Numbered from the stretch's first letter, positions 16,123-24,720 are shown. The stretch is DNA of 34,956 bases from RI-43 sp033764725 (GCA_033764725.1 JANRIR010000046.1:1-34956); one strand, 5' to 3'. The notes: generated by a model from the sequence alone, not told the origin. Program-made: numbers and translations.

Positions 16123-17322
16123 TTACAGCCCCAACGCCACCTTCGCGAGAATGTTGCGCTGCACCTCGCTCGACCCTCCGTAGATGGTCGAGGCGCGATT
16201 GTTAAGATACCGCGCCGTCACAGGGATCGCATGGGCCGGCCCCGGCGCCCAATTGACCCTGCCGAGGCGCGCCGCCGTAAAATCAGGCGCCGCATAGGCG
16301 CCGACGGCCTCGAGCGCCAACTCGGTCGCGGCCTGCATCGTCTCGGTGCCGCTCAGCTTCAACATCGAAGAGGCCGAGGGGCCGGGATTGCCGCCGGTCG
16401 AGAGCGTTGAAATCAGCCGCCGCTCCGTGGCCGCCACCGCGGCGGCCTGAACCTCAAGCGCGCTGAGCCTGGTGACGAAATCGCGATCGTCGATCAGCCG
16501 CGCGCCGTCCTGCGCCTCGTCGGCGGCGAGCCTGCGCACCTTGCGCAGCATCGCCTCCAGCCGCGGCGCGAAGCTCGAGCCGCGCTCGAACTCGAGCAGG
16601 TACTTCGCCACCGTCCAGCCGTCGTTCTCCGCGCCGACGAGATTGTCAGCCGGCACGCGCACGCCGTCGAAGAACACCTGGTTCACTTCATGATCGCCCG
16701 AGATCGACAGGATCGGCCGCACCGAAAGGCCGGGCGTCGCCATATCGACAAGGAAGAACGAGATGCCTTGCTGCGGCTTGCCGTCGGAGCGCGTGCGCGC
16801 CAGCACGAAGATCCAATTGGCGTAGTGCGCGTGCGTGGTCCAGATTTTCGACCCGTCGAGCACATAGACATCGCCCTCGCGCGTCGCCTTGGTTTGCAGC
16901 GCGGCGAGATCGGAGCCCGCGCCGGGCTCGGAATAGCCCTGGCACCAATAATGCTCCCCCGACAGCATGCGCGGCAGAAAGAATTCTTTCTGCGCCGGCG
17001 TGCCGTAGCGCATGATCACGGGGCCGCACATCTGCAGACCCATCGCCGGCAGCGACGGCGCATTCGCCGCGGCGAGTTCGCTGTCCCAGATGTATTTCTG
17101 CACGACGCTCCAGCCGCAGCCGCCATACTCCTTCGGCCACATCGGCGCGATCCAGCCCTTCTCGTAGAGGATCTTGTGCCAGCGCCGCACGAGCGGCCCT
17201 TCCGCCCACACGCCGGCGGAGCGCGCGGCTTCTTCGCGCATGTCCGGCGTCAGTTTTTCATCCAGGAAGGCGCGCACGTCCGCGCGAAAGGCGGCGTCCT
17301 TCGGATCGAGCTGCATCTCCAC
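16123..17322 (-). CDS. Acyl-CoA dehydrogenase (FAD-dependent)
   Basis: A 399-residue acyl-CoA dehydrogenase. The FAD/substrate motif YSEPGAGSDLA is at 130-140, IWTTHAHYA at 160-168, and the C-terminal signature IYGGSSEVQRNIL near 380. The position of the MCAD catalytic Glu (YEG) is Gly here, as in the IYGG(T/S)SE branch, where a Glu on another helix serves as base; E244 or E246 in YLLEFERG is a candidate. It introduces an alpha,beta double bond into an acyl-CoA and passes electrons to ETF. I chose the GTG at 17322, six bases after GGGAG; ATG at 17316 is the alternative and lacks spacing. It forms an operon with TetR and diverges from an SDR gene. Confidence 0.9.
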   Translation of the reverse strand: MEMQLDPKDAAFRADVRAFLDEKLTPDMREEAARSAGVWAEGPLVRRWHKILYEKGWIAPMWPKEYGGCGWSVVQKYIWDSELAAANAPSLPAMGLQMCGPVIMRYGTPAQKEFFLPRMLSGEHYWCQGYSEPGAGSDLAALQTKATREGDVYVLDGSKIWTTHAHYANWIFVLARTRSDGKPQQGISFFLVDMATPGLSVRPILSISGDHEVNQVFFDGVRVPADNLVGAENDGWTVAKYLLEFERGSSFAPRLEAMLRKVRRLAADEAQDGARLIDDRDFVTRLSALEVQAAAVAATERRLISTLSTGGNPGPSASSMLKLSGTETMQAATELALEAVGAYAAPDFTAARLGRVNWAPGPAHAIPVTARYLNNRASTIYGGSSEVQRNILAKVALGL

Positions 17323-17373
17323 GGCGCACTCCCGGCGGCGCGAAACCCGCGCGCACTTTATCGCCGTCGCGCA

Positions 17374-17441
17374 CTGGCGCGACGCAGCTTGGATGGTATA
17401 GTCCCGCGCAGAAAAAACAATCCAGCCGGCTTTTAACCGGC
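17374..17441 (+). promoter_or_regulatory. Candidate promoter and small hairpin upstream of the SDR-ThuA-GST operon
   Basis: TATAGT (17397-17402) is a good -10, but the matching -35 (CTGGCG, 17374-17379) is poor, which would fit activator dependence. Downstream, GCCGG (17425-17429) and CCGGC (17437-17441) form a stem around a 7-base loop CTTTTAA. GCAGCTTGG (17384-17392) faintly resembles the shared operator motif but lacks its symmetry. The region also holds the promoter of the divergent acyl-CoA dehydrogenase-TetR pair. Confidence 0.35.
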
Positions 17442-17466
17442 GCGCAGCTTCAGGGAGGATGACGGC

Positions 17467-18228
17467 ATGGACCTCGGGCTCAAGGGCAAGAAGGCGATTT
17501 TGGCGGGCGCGAGCCGCGGCATCGGCCGCGCCACCGCGCGGACCCTGGTCGCGGAAGGGTGCGACGTCGCCATTTGCGCGCGCGGGCAGGCCGGCGTCGA
17601 CAAGGTCGTCGAGGAATTGAACGGCAAGGGCGCGCGCGCCATCGGCGGCGCCGTCGATATCGGCGACGGGCCGGCCTACAAGGCGTGGGTCGCGCAGGCG
17701 GCGGAGCAATTGGGCGGCTGCGACATCTTCATTTGCTTTTCCTCCGCTGGCGGCGGTCCCGCGAACGAAGACACCTGGAAGAATACGTTCAATCTCGACC
17801 TGCTCGCCACCGCGCGCGGCATCGAAGCGGCGTTGCCGTTCCTGCAAAAGTCTGACAGCGGTTCGATCGTGGCGATCTCCTCGACCGCGGCGCTCGAAGA
17901 TTTCTTCGGGCCGCAGGCCTACAACGCGATGAAGGCGGCCGTGATCGCGTACGCCTCCTCGATGAGCCAGGCGCTGGCGCCGAAAGGCGTGCGCGTGAAC
18001 ACCGTGTCGCCAGGGCCGATCTATGTCGATGACGGCCCGTGGGCGTACATCAAGGCCAACATGGCGCCGGTTTATGAGGCGACGTTGAAGAATGTGCCGA
18101 TGGGCCGGCTGGGCAACGCCGAGGAAGTCGCCCGCACGATCGCCTTCATCGCCTCGCCCGCATGCCCGTTCATGACGGGAACCAATGTCGTCATCGACGG
18201 CGGCGTCACCAAACGCATCCAGTACTGA
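17467..18228 (+). CDS. SDR family oxidoreductase
   Basis: A 253-residue classical short-chain dehydrogenase/reductase. The cofactor loop GASRGIG is at 14-20, and Arg39 at the end of beta-2 (ICARG) points to NADP(H). The catalytic Tyr152-x-x-x-Lys156 (YNAMK) and Ser138/139 are present. The usual NNAG motif is replaced by FSSAGGG (91-97), an oddity shared by some SDR branches. It opens a plus-strand operon with a ThuA-like and a GST gene. GGGAGG lies eight bases before the ATG. It probably oxidises or reduces a hydroxyl or keto intermediate. Confidence 0.9.
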   Translation: MDLGLKGKKAILAGASRGIGRATARTLVAEGCDVAICARGQAGVDKVVEELNGKGARAIGGAVDIGDGPAYKAWVAQAAEQLGGCDIFICFSSAGGGPANEDTWKNTFNLDLLATARGIEAALPFLQKSDSGSIVAISSTAALEDFFGPQAYNAMKAAVIAYASSMSQALAPKGVRVNTVSPGPIYVDDGPWAYIKANMAPVYEATLKNVPMGRLGNAEEVARTIAFIASPACPFMTGTNVVIDGGVTKRIQY

Positions 18229-18243
18229 ACGGCGGGGCGCGTC

Positions 18244-19011
18244 ATGGAGAAGAAGCGCATCAACGCCGTGCTCATCGCCGGCGGCAAGTTCCACGACATC
18301 GATTTCGCCCGCCTCGAGATTCTCAAACTCCTGGCCGAGGACGAGCGCGTGCGGGTGCGGGTGTTCGAGGATTATGCCAACATCGCCGCAATTCAGGCCT
18401 CGGATTTCCTGATCACCTATACCTGCGATGTAATGCCGAGCCTTGAGGCGCAGGAGGCGCTGAAGGCCTATGTCGAGGGCGGCAAGCGCTGGTATGCGCT
18501 GCACGGAACCAATTCGATCCTGCGATTCTTGTCGCCGGAAGGCGCAGGCTATGGGCAATTGCTCGTCGATGCGCCGCGCTGGGCGCCGCTCTTCATGCAG
18601 ACGCTCGGCAGCCAATTCGTCGCGCACCCGCCGATCGCGCCCTTCAAAGTGCTCGTCACCCAGCCCAACCATCCATTGGTGCAGGGCGTTGCGCCGTTCG
18701 AGACAGACGACGAACTCTATCTGATGGAGACGCACGGTGACCTCGACGTCATGCTGCATTGCCAGTTCGGCGGCGAGGCGAACGGTTTCGTCGAGAAGGA
18801 TTGGGCACAGGCCGATCATCCGGTGTTCTACATCCACCGCATCGGCAAAGGCGAAGTGCTGTACCTGACGCTCGGCCATTGCCGAGGCCATTACGATATG
18901 CCCGGCATCGCCGATTATTATCCGCAGGTCGAACGCTGCGCCTGGAACCTGCCGGTGTTCTACGATTTGCTGCGCCGCGGGATCGCGCATGTGAAGGCGC
19001 CTGTTGGGTGA
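18244..19011 (+). CDS. ThuA-like domain protein (class I glutamine amidotransferase-like fold)
   Basis: A 255-residue protein of the ThuA family, named for a Rhizobium trehalose-utilisation protein. It shows the opening strand AVLIAGGKFHD (8-18), the turn RWYALHGTNS (82-91) where amidotransferases have a nucleophilic Cys, and the C-terminal GEVLYLTLGHCRGHYD, a pattern typical of the family. The Cys of true amidotransferases is absent from the elbow. Biochemical function is not established; some relatives act on oxidised sugars. It lies 15 bp after the SDR gene and overlaps the GST gene. A second ThuA-like gene ends the large operon at 32788-33615. Confidence 0.82.
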   Translation: MEKKRINAVLIAGGKFHDIDFARLEILKLLAEDERVRVRVFEDYANIAAIQASDFLITYTCDVMPSLEAQEALKAYVEGGKRWYALHGTNSILRFLSPEGAGYGQLLVDAPRWAPLFMQTLGSQFVAHPPIAPFKVLVTQPNHPLVQGVAPFETDDELYLMETHGDLDVMLHCQFGGEANGFVEKDWAQADHPVFYIHRIGKGEVLYLTLGHCRGHYDMPGIADYYPQVERCAWNLPVFYDLLRRGIAHVKAPVG

Positions 19012-19670
19012 GCGCGCCGCGCTACGTCATCTATGGCGCGCCGGTCTCGCCCTTCGTGCGCAAAGTGCGTTGGGTCTTGGCGCTGAAGGGCATCGGATAC
19101 GATTTTGAGCCGATCGACGTGTTCAACCAGCCCGCCTGGTTCGCCGCGATCAGCCCGCTGAAGCGGGTTCCCGTGCTGCGCGACCGTGCGCGCGGCGATG
19201 CGACCTTGGCGGATTCTTCCGCGATCCTTGTCTATCTCGAGAAACAACATCCAAGCCCCGCCCTGTTGCCGGACGATCCCTGGCTCGTCGGCCGCGCGAC
19301 GTGGCTTGAGGAATACGCCGATACCGAATTCGCCTACCGGGTCGGGATGGGCGTGTTTCGCGCGCGCTGGGCCAATCCCCGCGTCGGCAAGCCTGTCGAC
19401 GAAGCGCTGGCGCAGAAGACGCTCACAGAGGTCGTTCCACGCTATTTCGATTATTTCGAGCGCGAGCTCGCCGAAGCGCCGTACTTTTTGGGCGACGCCC
19501 TGTCGCTGGCTGATCTCTCCATCGCCACGCATTTCGTGAATTTCGCCTATGGCGGCGAACGCGTGGACGCCGCGCGTTGGCCGAAATTGGCTGCGTTCGT
19601 GGAGCGCGTGCACGCGACGCCCGCACTCGCCGCCGTGCTGGCCGACGAGGCGGCGGAGTTGGGGATGTGA
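19008..19670 (+). CDS. Glutathione S-transferase family protein
   Basis: A 220-residue GST. The N-terminal thioredoxin fold has SPFVRKVR (14-21), with Ser14 as the likely glutathione-activating residue, the cis-proline motif VPVL (54-57) and the glutathione-binding DSSAI (69-73). The C-terminal all-helical domain contains YFLGDALSLADLSIA, the usual N-capping region. The GTG start at 19008 overlaps the ThuA stop (GTGA), so the genes are coupled. The gene lies next to the epoxide hydrolase/P450 operon (convergent), so a role in conjugating or isomerising an electrophilic intermediate is plausible but unproven. Confidence 0.88.
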   Translation: MSAPRYVIYGAPVSPFVRKVRWVLALKGIGYDFEPIDVFNQPAWFAAISPLKRVPVLRDRARGDATLADSSAILVYLEKQHPSPALLPDDPWLVGRATWLEEYADTEFAYRVGMGVFRARWANPRVGKPVDEALAQKTLTEVVPRYFDYFERELAEAPYFLGDALSLADLSIATHFVNFAYGGERVDAARWPKLAAFVERVHATPALAAVLADEAAELGM

Positions 19671-19692
19671 GGGCGCCCGCGCTCCAAGCGCA

Positions 19693-20070
19693 CTACGCCA
19701 TCTGGCTCTGAAACTCCGCGAGATCGAAATAGTCGCGCCATTTGGCGAGCTTGCCGTCCGCGTTAAACTCGAACGTGCCCATGACGCGTATGGAGACGGT
19801 CTTGCCGTTCTTCATGAAGAAGCGGTCGACGCGCTCCGTCAGCACAGCACCTTCGCTGGTTTCGGCGATATGCAGCGTTTCGAACTCCACCCGATCGCAA
19901 TTGGCCAGGAATGGCGCGGCGAAGGCGCGCACCATGTCGGGCCCGTTGAGCGGCTGCATGGGAATGTTGTGATAGAACACGTCCGGCGCACACGCCGCCG
20001 CGATCGCGTCGACGTCGCGGCGCTCCCAGGCGGCGATGAAGGCGCGGGTGAGATCAATCGCGCGGCTCAT
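19693..20070 (-). CDS. Limonene-1,2-epoxide hydrolase-like NTF2-fold protein
   Basis: A 125-residue protein with the limonene epoxide hydrolase pattern. From memory of the Rhodococcus enzyme, catalysis uses an Arg-x-Asp pair, a second Asp in WRDYFD and a Tyr-x-Asn pair that holds water. All have counterparts here: Y33-x-N35, R80-x-D82, W111 and D113, with nearly the same spacing. The reaction would be hydrolysis of an epoxide to a vicinal diol. The P450 gene upstream overlaps its start by four bases (ATGA), and an SDR gene precedes the P450. Oxidation, hydrolysis and dehydrogenation are therefore encoded in one operon. A non-catalytic SnoaL-like role remains possible. Confidence 0.75.
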   Translation of the reverse strand: MSRAIDLTRAFIAAWERRDVDAIAAACAPDVFYHNIPMQPLNGPDMVRAFAAPFLANCDRVEFETLHIAETSEGAVLTERVDRFFMKNGKTVSIRVMGTFEFNADGKLAKWRDYFDLAEFQSQMA

Positions 20071-21338
20071 GGGCGATCCCAAGCGACGTGCAATTCCTGC
20101 AGTCCGCGCATGAGAATGTTCGGGGCGAAGCGGTAGCTGTCGGCGCCGCGCGCGAAACGCAGATTGGGCAGGCGCTCGAGAATGACCGGGAACGCCATCT
20201 GCATTTCCTTGCGCGCCAGATAGGCGCCGATGCAGTGGTGAATGCCCGCGCCGAAGGCGAGATGCTCCTTGGCGTTTTCGCGCGCCACCTTGAAGGCGTC
20301 GGCGTCGGCGAATTTCGCCGCGTCGCGATTGGCCGAGCCGTAACGCAGCAGCACCAGATCGTTCTTCTTCACCGGCACGCCGCCGATCTCGGCGTCCTCC
20401 TTCACCACGCGCCACATATTGTTGGTCGGCGACAGCATGCGCAGGCTTTCCTCGACCAGATTGGGGAAGAGCGATGGGTCCGCCTTCAGCTGCTGCATCT
20501 CCGCCGGATTGGCGATCAGATACATCACGCCGGCGGTGATCGTGTGCGCGGTGGTTTCGTTTCCCGCGACCAGCAATTGCTGCAAGATCGACAACAGTTC
20601 CGCGTGCTCCATTTTGCGCGTGTCGCCTTCCTCCGCAAGATCGGCGTGGACGAGATCGGAAATGACGTCCTCGGTGGGGTTCCTGCGCTTCTCCTCGATC
20701 TTGTCGATGAAATAGCGCTGGAACTCGACGATCAACCGCGCACATTCGCGCCGCCGCTCCATCGAGGCGACGCCGCCCAATTGGTCGATGAACGCGTCGG
20801 ACCAGGTCCGGAAGGTGTCCATGTCGCTGCGCGGCACGCCGAGCGCGTCGGCGATGACGATCATCGGCACGTGCGCGGCGAATGACGATTTGAATTCGCA
20901 AGCGCCCTTGTCGATGAAGGCGTCGATCAGCTCGTGGCACACCTTGGCGATGTAGTCCGACATGCCGTCGACGCGCTTCATCGTGAAGGCCTTCATCGCC
21001 AGCTTGCGATAGCGCGTGTGCTCGGGCGGATCCGCCGTCAACATCGTATCGACGACCTGGATCCCCGTCTTCATGATCGCGAGTTCTTCGGGGTCGATCT
21101 GGTGCGCGGCGCCGGAGCGCAGTTGCTCGCCGAACTTGTTGGAGAAAAGCCGCGGTTGGCTGTTCACTTCGATGATGCGGTCATAGGTCGAGACATAGAC
21201 GAGCCCGGTATTGGGATCGCGATAGACCGGGGCCTCGGCCCTGAGGCGCGCATAATAGGGGTAGGGGTCGGCGAGGACCTCCGGCGAGAACGCGTTGATT
21301 TGCGCAAGCGCCTGGGGCTGCGTGTGCGTATCGGCCAT
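20067..21338 (-). CDS. Cytochrome P450
   Basis: A 423-residue soluble bacterial P450. The I-helix oxygen-activation motif AGNETT is at 258-263, the ExxR pair is E297/R300, and the heme loop FGAGIHHCIG (362-371) provides the proximal Cys369. No membrane anchor is visible, and no ferredoxin or reductase is fused or adjacent. Expected chemistry is hydroxylation or epoxidation of a hydrophobic substrate. It lies 12 bp after an SDR gene and overlaps the epoxide hydrolase-like gene, which favours an alkene epoxidation role (inference). The CYP family cannot be named without a search. Confidence 0.95.
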   Translation of the reverse strand: MADTHTQPQALAQINAFSPEVLADPYPYYARLRAEAPVYRDPNTGLVYVSTYDRIIEVNSQPRLFSNKFGEQLRSGAAHQIDPEELAIMKTGIQVVDTMLTADPPEHTRYRKLAMKAFTMKRVDGMSDYIAKVCHELIDAFIDKGACEFKSSFAAHVPMIVIADALGVPRSDMDTFRTWSDAFIDQLGGVASMERRRECARLIVEFQRYFIDKIEEKRRNPTEDVISDLVHADLAEEGDTRKMEHAELLSILQQLLVAGNETTAHTITAGVMYLIANPAEMQQLKADPSLFPNLVEESLRMLSPTNNMWRVVKEDAEIGGVPVKKNDLVLLRYGSANRDAAKFADADAFKVARENAKEHLAFGAGIHHCIGAYLARKEMQMAFPVILERLPNLRFARGADSYRFAPNILMRGLQELHVAWDRP

Positions 21339-21350
21339 CGGGTGCTCCGT

Positions 21351-22127
21351 TCAGGCGAGATAGCCGCCGTCGACGAACACTTCGCCGCCGGTGGTGAAGC
21401 TGGATTCGTCGCTGGCGAGGAAAACGATCGCGTCGGCCGCCTCGCGCGGCAAGCCCAGACGTTTCAGGGGATGCACCGAAGCGAAGCCCTCGATGACCTG
21501 CTCGCGCGTGGCCCCGGCGGCGATGCCGGCCGTGACATAGCCCTCCACCATCTCGGTGTGGATCGCGCCGGGGAACATGGTGTTCACGCGGATGTCGTAG
21601 CTCTGTTCCGCGCAATGCAGCGCCACCGCCTTGGACAGCATCCGCACGCCGCCCTTCGAGGCGCAATACGCGGTGAAGATCGCCCCGCCGCGCACGCCGA
21701 GCGTGGAGGAGACATTGACGATGGCGCCGCCTTTGCCGCCTTTCAGGGCCGCCACAGCCGCCTTGCACCCCAAAAACGTGCCCTCGAGATTTATCGCGAG
21801 GGTTTCGCGGAAATGCTCGAGGCTGGCGTCCTCGATCGTCGCCGGCTTGGAGATCCCTGCAGAATTCACGACCGTCGTCAGCGCGCCGAACCGCGCCCGC
21901 GCCGCCTCGACCGCCGCGGCCCAGTCAGCCTCTTGGCGCACGTCGAGCGTCACATAAAGCGCCGCGTCGCCCAACGTCTTGGCGAGCGCCGCGCCCTTAT
22001 CGGTCTGCACGTCGCCGAGCACGACACGCGCGCCTTCGTCGACGAAGCGCTTCGCGGTCGCCGCGCCGATGCCGCTGGCGCCGCCTGAAATCAACGCGAC
22101 TTTCCCGGCCAGACGCGCGCCCGCCAT
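21351..22127 (-). CDS. SDR family oxidoreductase (NAD-type)
   Basis: A 258-residue classical SDR. The cofactor loop reads SGGASGIG (14-21), with Ser in place of the usual Thr. Asp39 at the end of beta-2 (VLGDV) indicates NAD(H), suited to an oxidative step. NSAG (88-91), Ser140/141 and Y154-x-x-x-K158 (YCASK) complete the active site. The ATG at 22127 follows GGGAG; an upstream in-frame ATG has no such site. It is the first gene of the SDR-P450-epoxide hydrolase operon and may oxidise the diol formed by the hydrolase. Confidence 0.9.
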   Translation of the reverse strand: MAGARLAGKVALISGGASGIGAATAKRFVDEGARVVLGDVQTDKGAALAKTLGDAALYVTLDVRQEADWAAAVEAARARFGALTTVVNSAGISKPATIEDASLEHFRETLAINLEGTFLGCKAAVAALKGGKGGAIVNVSSTLGVRGGAIFTAYCASKGGVRMLSKAVALHCAEQSYDIRVNTMFPGAIHTEMVEGYVTAGIAAGATREQVIEGFASVHPLKRLGLPREAADAIVFLASDESSFTTGGEVFVDGGYLA

Positions 22128-22179
22128 CGGTCTGCTCCCTTGGGTTCGCGCTCTTTCGGCGTCGCCGCCGCCGGCGCAT

Positions 22180-22195
22180 TTTCGCACCTGCGAAA
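22180..22195. promoter_or_regulatory. Perfect inverted repeat upstream of the SDR-P450 operon
   Basis: TTTCGCA (22180-22186) and TGCGAAA (22189-22195) are separated by two bases. The site lies 53-68 bp before the SDR start, just downstream of the predicted promoter, where a repressor could block elongation. It is unrelated to the CAAG/CTTG motif, so a second regulator may act here. Confidence 0.45.
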
Positions 22196-22217
22196 GGCGG
22201 CGCGTCTCTCAGGTCAC

Positions 22218-22262
22218 AACAATAAACAGATCAGGCTGACGGGAACAAGCAAGCTTGACTTT
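22218..22262. promoter_or_regulatory. Divergent promoter and operator between P450 operon and TonB receptor
   Basis: AACAAGCAAG (22243-22252) and CAAGCTTGAC (22249-22258) overlap around the palindromic core CAAG/CTTG. The first matches the AcoC/Rieske 2 site, the second matches the ligase/DUF35 site. On the minus strand TTGTTC (22242-22247) and a TTATTG/TATTGT -10 (22218-22224) are 17-18 bp apart and could drive the P450 operon. On the plus strand TTGACT (22254-22259) is a good -35 for the receptor, but its -10 is weak. Both -35 boxes lie in the motif. Confidence 0.55.
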
Positions 22263-22352
22263 TTTTGTGAAGCCCGGTTCCGTGCCGTTAACGACCCGCG
22301 GCTTTCACCACAGGTGAGGCGACAGACGGGCGCATGAGGGGAGGAAATACCG

Positions 22353-24704
22353 ATGAGCCGTCAGGCCCGCTTCACGATCACCACATCCGCCACTGCGCTC
22401 GCGCTGTCTGCAGGCGCCGTGTTCTTCGCAGCGCCGACGACCGCCTACGCCCAGGATGGCGCGCGCGCGCCGACCGAAGTCATCGTCACCGCGACGCGGC
22501 GCGAGCAGGCGCTGCAAGACGTGCCTGTGGCGGTGACGGCGCTGACGACCGAGCAGATCGAGAACGTCGCGCCGCGCACCTTGCAGGATTTGTCCGGCGT
22601 CGCGCCGAACCTTTTCATCGGGATGAACACGGCCGCGCCGGGGGGCGGGTCCTTGTACATTCGCGGTCTCGGCTATTCGGACGTCGAAAAAACGCAAAAC
22701 CCAGCCGCCGGCGTCATCATTGACGGGGTCTTCCTCGGCACCAACACCGGCCAGCTGATCGATGCGTTCGACATGCGGCAGGTGGAAGTCACGCGCGGCC
22801 CGGCCGGCATCTTCTTCGGCAAGAACACGACCGCCGGCGTGATCAGCGTGTCGCGCTCTCTCCCGACGCGCGAATACGGCTTCCGCGGCTCGATCTCTTA
22901 TGGCTCCGAGAACGCCCAGGTCTATCGCGCCGTGGCCAATCTCCCGCTCGGCGAGAATGGCGGCGTCAAGATCGGCGGCACCTATCGCGACCGCGACGGC
23001 TATTACGACAATCTGTTCACCGGCAACGACGACGGCGGCCAGGAATATACCGGCCTCAACGCCGCCCTCGATTACGACATCACCGAATGGTTCAACCTTT
23101 TGGCGATCGTCGACGTCATTCGCCAGGAGGGCGGCGGCAGCCCGGTGCAGTTCGGCAACGCGTTGACGGCGCGGATCCTCTCCGGCGGCAATCCGAGCGC
23201 GGTGTTCGGACCCAGCTACAATCCCGCCACCGGCAGCCCCGCGGGCCTGCGCGTGCACCAGAACCTCAACAATTATCGCGACGCCGACGAATTGGAGATG
23301 AACATCTACAATGTCACGGCGACGTTCGACACGCCGCTCGGAGAATTGGTGTCGGTGACGGGCTATATCGACTCCACGGACATCGTGTTCCAGGATTTCG
23401 ACGGCACATGCTCCGGCTCAGTCGGGTGTCCGACCTCTGCGGTCAATCCGCTGCTGTTGAGCTCGGCGAACCCGACCGCCACGCTGCACACGATCCGCGA
23501 CCAGGATTACAAGCAGCTGACCCAAGAGCTGCGCTTGGCCGGCAGCTGGGGCGAAGCGGTGGATTACCTCCTCGGCGCCTATTATTATCAGCACGAGATC
23601 AATCTGCGTCAGACGACGAACGGGGCGGTGTTCCAGCGCTCCGGCGAAGACAATGACAGCTGGTCGATCTTCGCCAACCTCGATTGGCATGTGATCCCCA
23701 CCGTCACGCTCTCGGCCGGCGTGCGCACGATCGACGAGACCAAGGATTTCAATACCCGCTACGACATCCTCGTCGGCGGCGTGCCGACGATCCCGCTGAT
23801 CGCGCCGATCACCGACAGCGAAAGCTGGGATGACACGATCACGCGCTTCGCCGCGAACTGGGAAGCGACCGAGTCGACGATGCTCTACGTGTCGCGCTCG
23901 GAAGGGTTCCGCTCCGGCGGCTTCTCGATCCGCGGCACGCTGTCGGAGCGCCAGGCGACCGCGTCGAACTGCGCGACGACAGGCGGCTGCCCGGGCAACA
24001 ATTTCCTCAGCTACGATCCGGAAAACGTCACGGCCTGGGAACTCGGCGCCAAGAACCAGTTCATGGATGGGCGCGTCGTGTTCAACGTCGCGTACTTCAA
24101 GACGGAGATCGAAGGCCTGCAGGCGAACTCGGTTGTCGTCACGCCGGGCTACGGCCCCGGCACCAACACCTACGTGAACAACCTGCCGGAAGCGGAAGTC
24201 GAAGGCTACGAGTTCGAGATCACGCTGCGTCCTGGCGGCGCGTTCGAGGGGTTGACGCTGTCGGGCAATGTCGGCCTGCAGGATGCGATCATCACCGACG
24301 GCGTCATCGATGGGCGGCGCACGTCTTCGCCGACCGGTTCCGCCGGCGCGCCGGGCAGCACCGGAAATTTCACCGGTCAGCCCCTGGTCCGCGTGCCGGA
24401 ATACAATGTCGGCATTCGCGGCACCTACACGCGCGATCTCGGCCCCGGCGAGATCACGTTGTCGGGCGGATACAATTATCTCGACGATTTCGTGTTCACG
24501 ACGTTCGCCGGGCAGCCGGACATCGAGGGCGGCTACGGCTTGTTCGATGCATCTATCGATTACGAATGGAGCAATTATCGCTTGAGCGTCTCGGGCAAGA
24601 ACCTCACGGACGAGGAGTATCGCAATCACTCCCTGCCGAGCGTGTTCTTCCAGGGTTGGGGCGATCCGCAGACCTGGGCGGTCGAGTTGTCCGCACGCTT
24701 CTAA
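22353..24704 (+). CDS. TonB-dependent outer-membrane receptor
   Basis: A 783-residue receptor. A signal peptide of about 33 residues ends in AYA before QDG. The plug domain opens with EVIVTATRREQALQDVPVAV, the form common in Caulobacterales and Sphingomonadales, and the C-terminus LTDEEYRNHSLP...ELSARF ends in Phe as outer-membrane barrels do. It should import a bulky substrate with energy from TonB-ExbBD, which is not encoded here. GAGGGGAGG precedes the ATG. It diverges from the P450 operon and shares its candidate operator, so it is probably the uptake port for the compound the island degrades. It is monocistronic, followed by a terminator. Confidence 0.95.
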   Translation: MSRQARFTITTSATALALSAGAVFFAAPTTAYAQDGARAPTEVIVTATRREQALQDVPVAVTALTTEQIENVAPRTLQDLSGVAPNLFIGMNTAAPGGGSLYIRGLGYSDVEKTQNPAAGVIIDGVFLGTNTGQLIDAFDMRQVEVTRGPAGIFFGKNTTAGVISVSRSLPTREYGFRGSISYGSENAQVYRAVANLPLGENGGVKIGGTYRDRDGYYDNLFTGNDDGGQEYTGLNAALDYDITEWFNLLAIVDVIRQEGGGSPVQFGNALTARILSGGNPSAVFGPSYNPATGSPAGLRVHQNLNNYRDADELEMNIYNVTATFDTPLGELVSVTGYIDSTDIVFQDFDGTCSGSVGCPTSAVNPLLLSSANPTATLHTIRDQDYKQLTQELRLAGSWGEAVDYLLGAYYYQHEINLRQTTNGAVFQRSGEDNDSWSIFANLDWHVIPTVTLSAGVRTIDETKDFNTRYDILVGGVPTIPLIAPITDSESWDDTITRFAANWEATESTMLYVSRSEGFRSGGFSIRGTLSERQATASNCATTGGCPGNNFLSYDPENVTAWELGAKNQFMDGRVVFNVAYFKTEIEGLQANSVVVTPGYGPGTNTYVNNLPEAEVEGYEFEITLRPGGAFEGLTLSGNVGLQDAIITDGVIDGRRTSSPTGSAGAPGSTGNFTGQPLVRVPEYNVGIRGTYTRDLGPGEITLSGGYNYLDDFVFTTFAGQPDIEGGYGLFDASIDYEWSNYRLSVSGKNLTDEEYRNHSLPSVFFQGWGDPQTWAVELSARF

Positions 24705-24720
24705 GCGGCGGAAGAGGCGA

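Noticed and set aside
17384..17402. Possible fourth copy of the CAAG/CTTG operator (GCAGCTTGG) before the acyl-CoA dehydrogenase-TetR operon
   Set aside because: Only the AGCTTG core matches and the dyad symmetry is lost. It would be expected for autoregulation but is too weak to claim.
16123..18990. Very long minus-strand open frame running far upstream of the acyl-CoA dehydrogenase
   Set aside because: Only the 399 C-terminal codons match the family. The rest is antisense to the SDR and ThuA-like genes and has the low-complexity His/Arg/Asp-rich look of a high-GC shadow frame.
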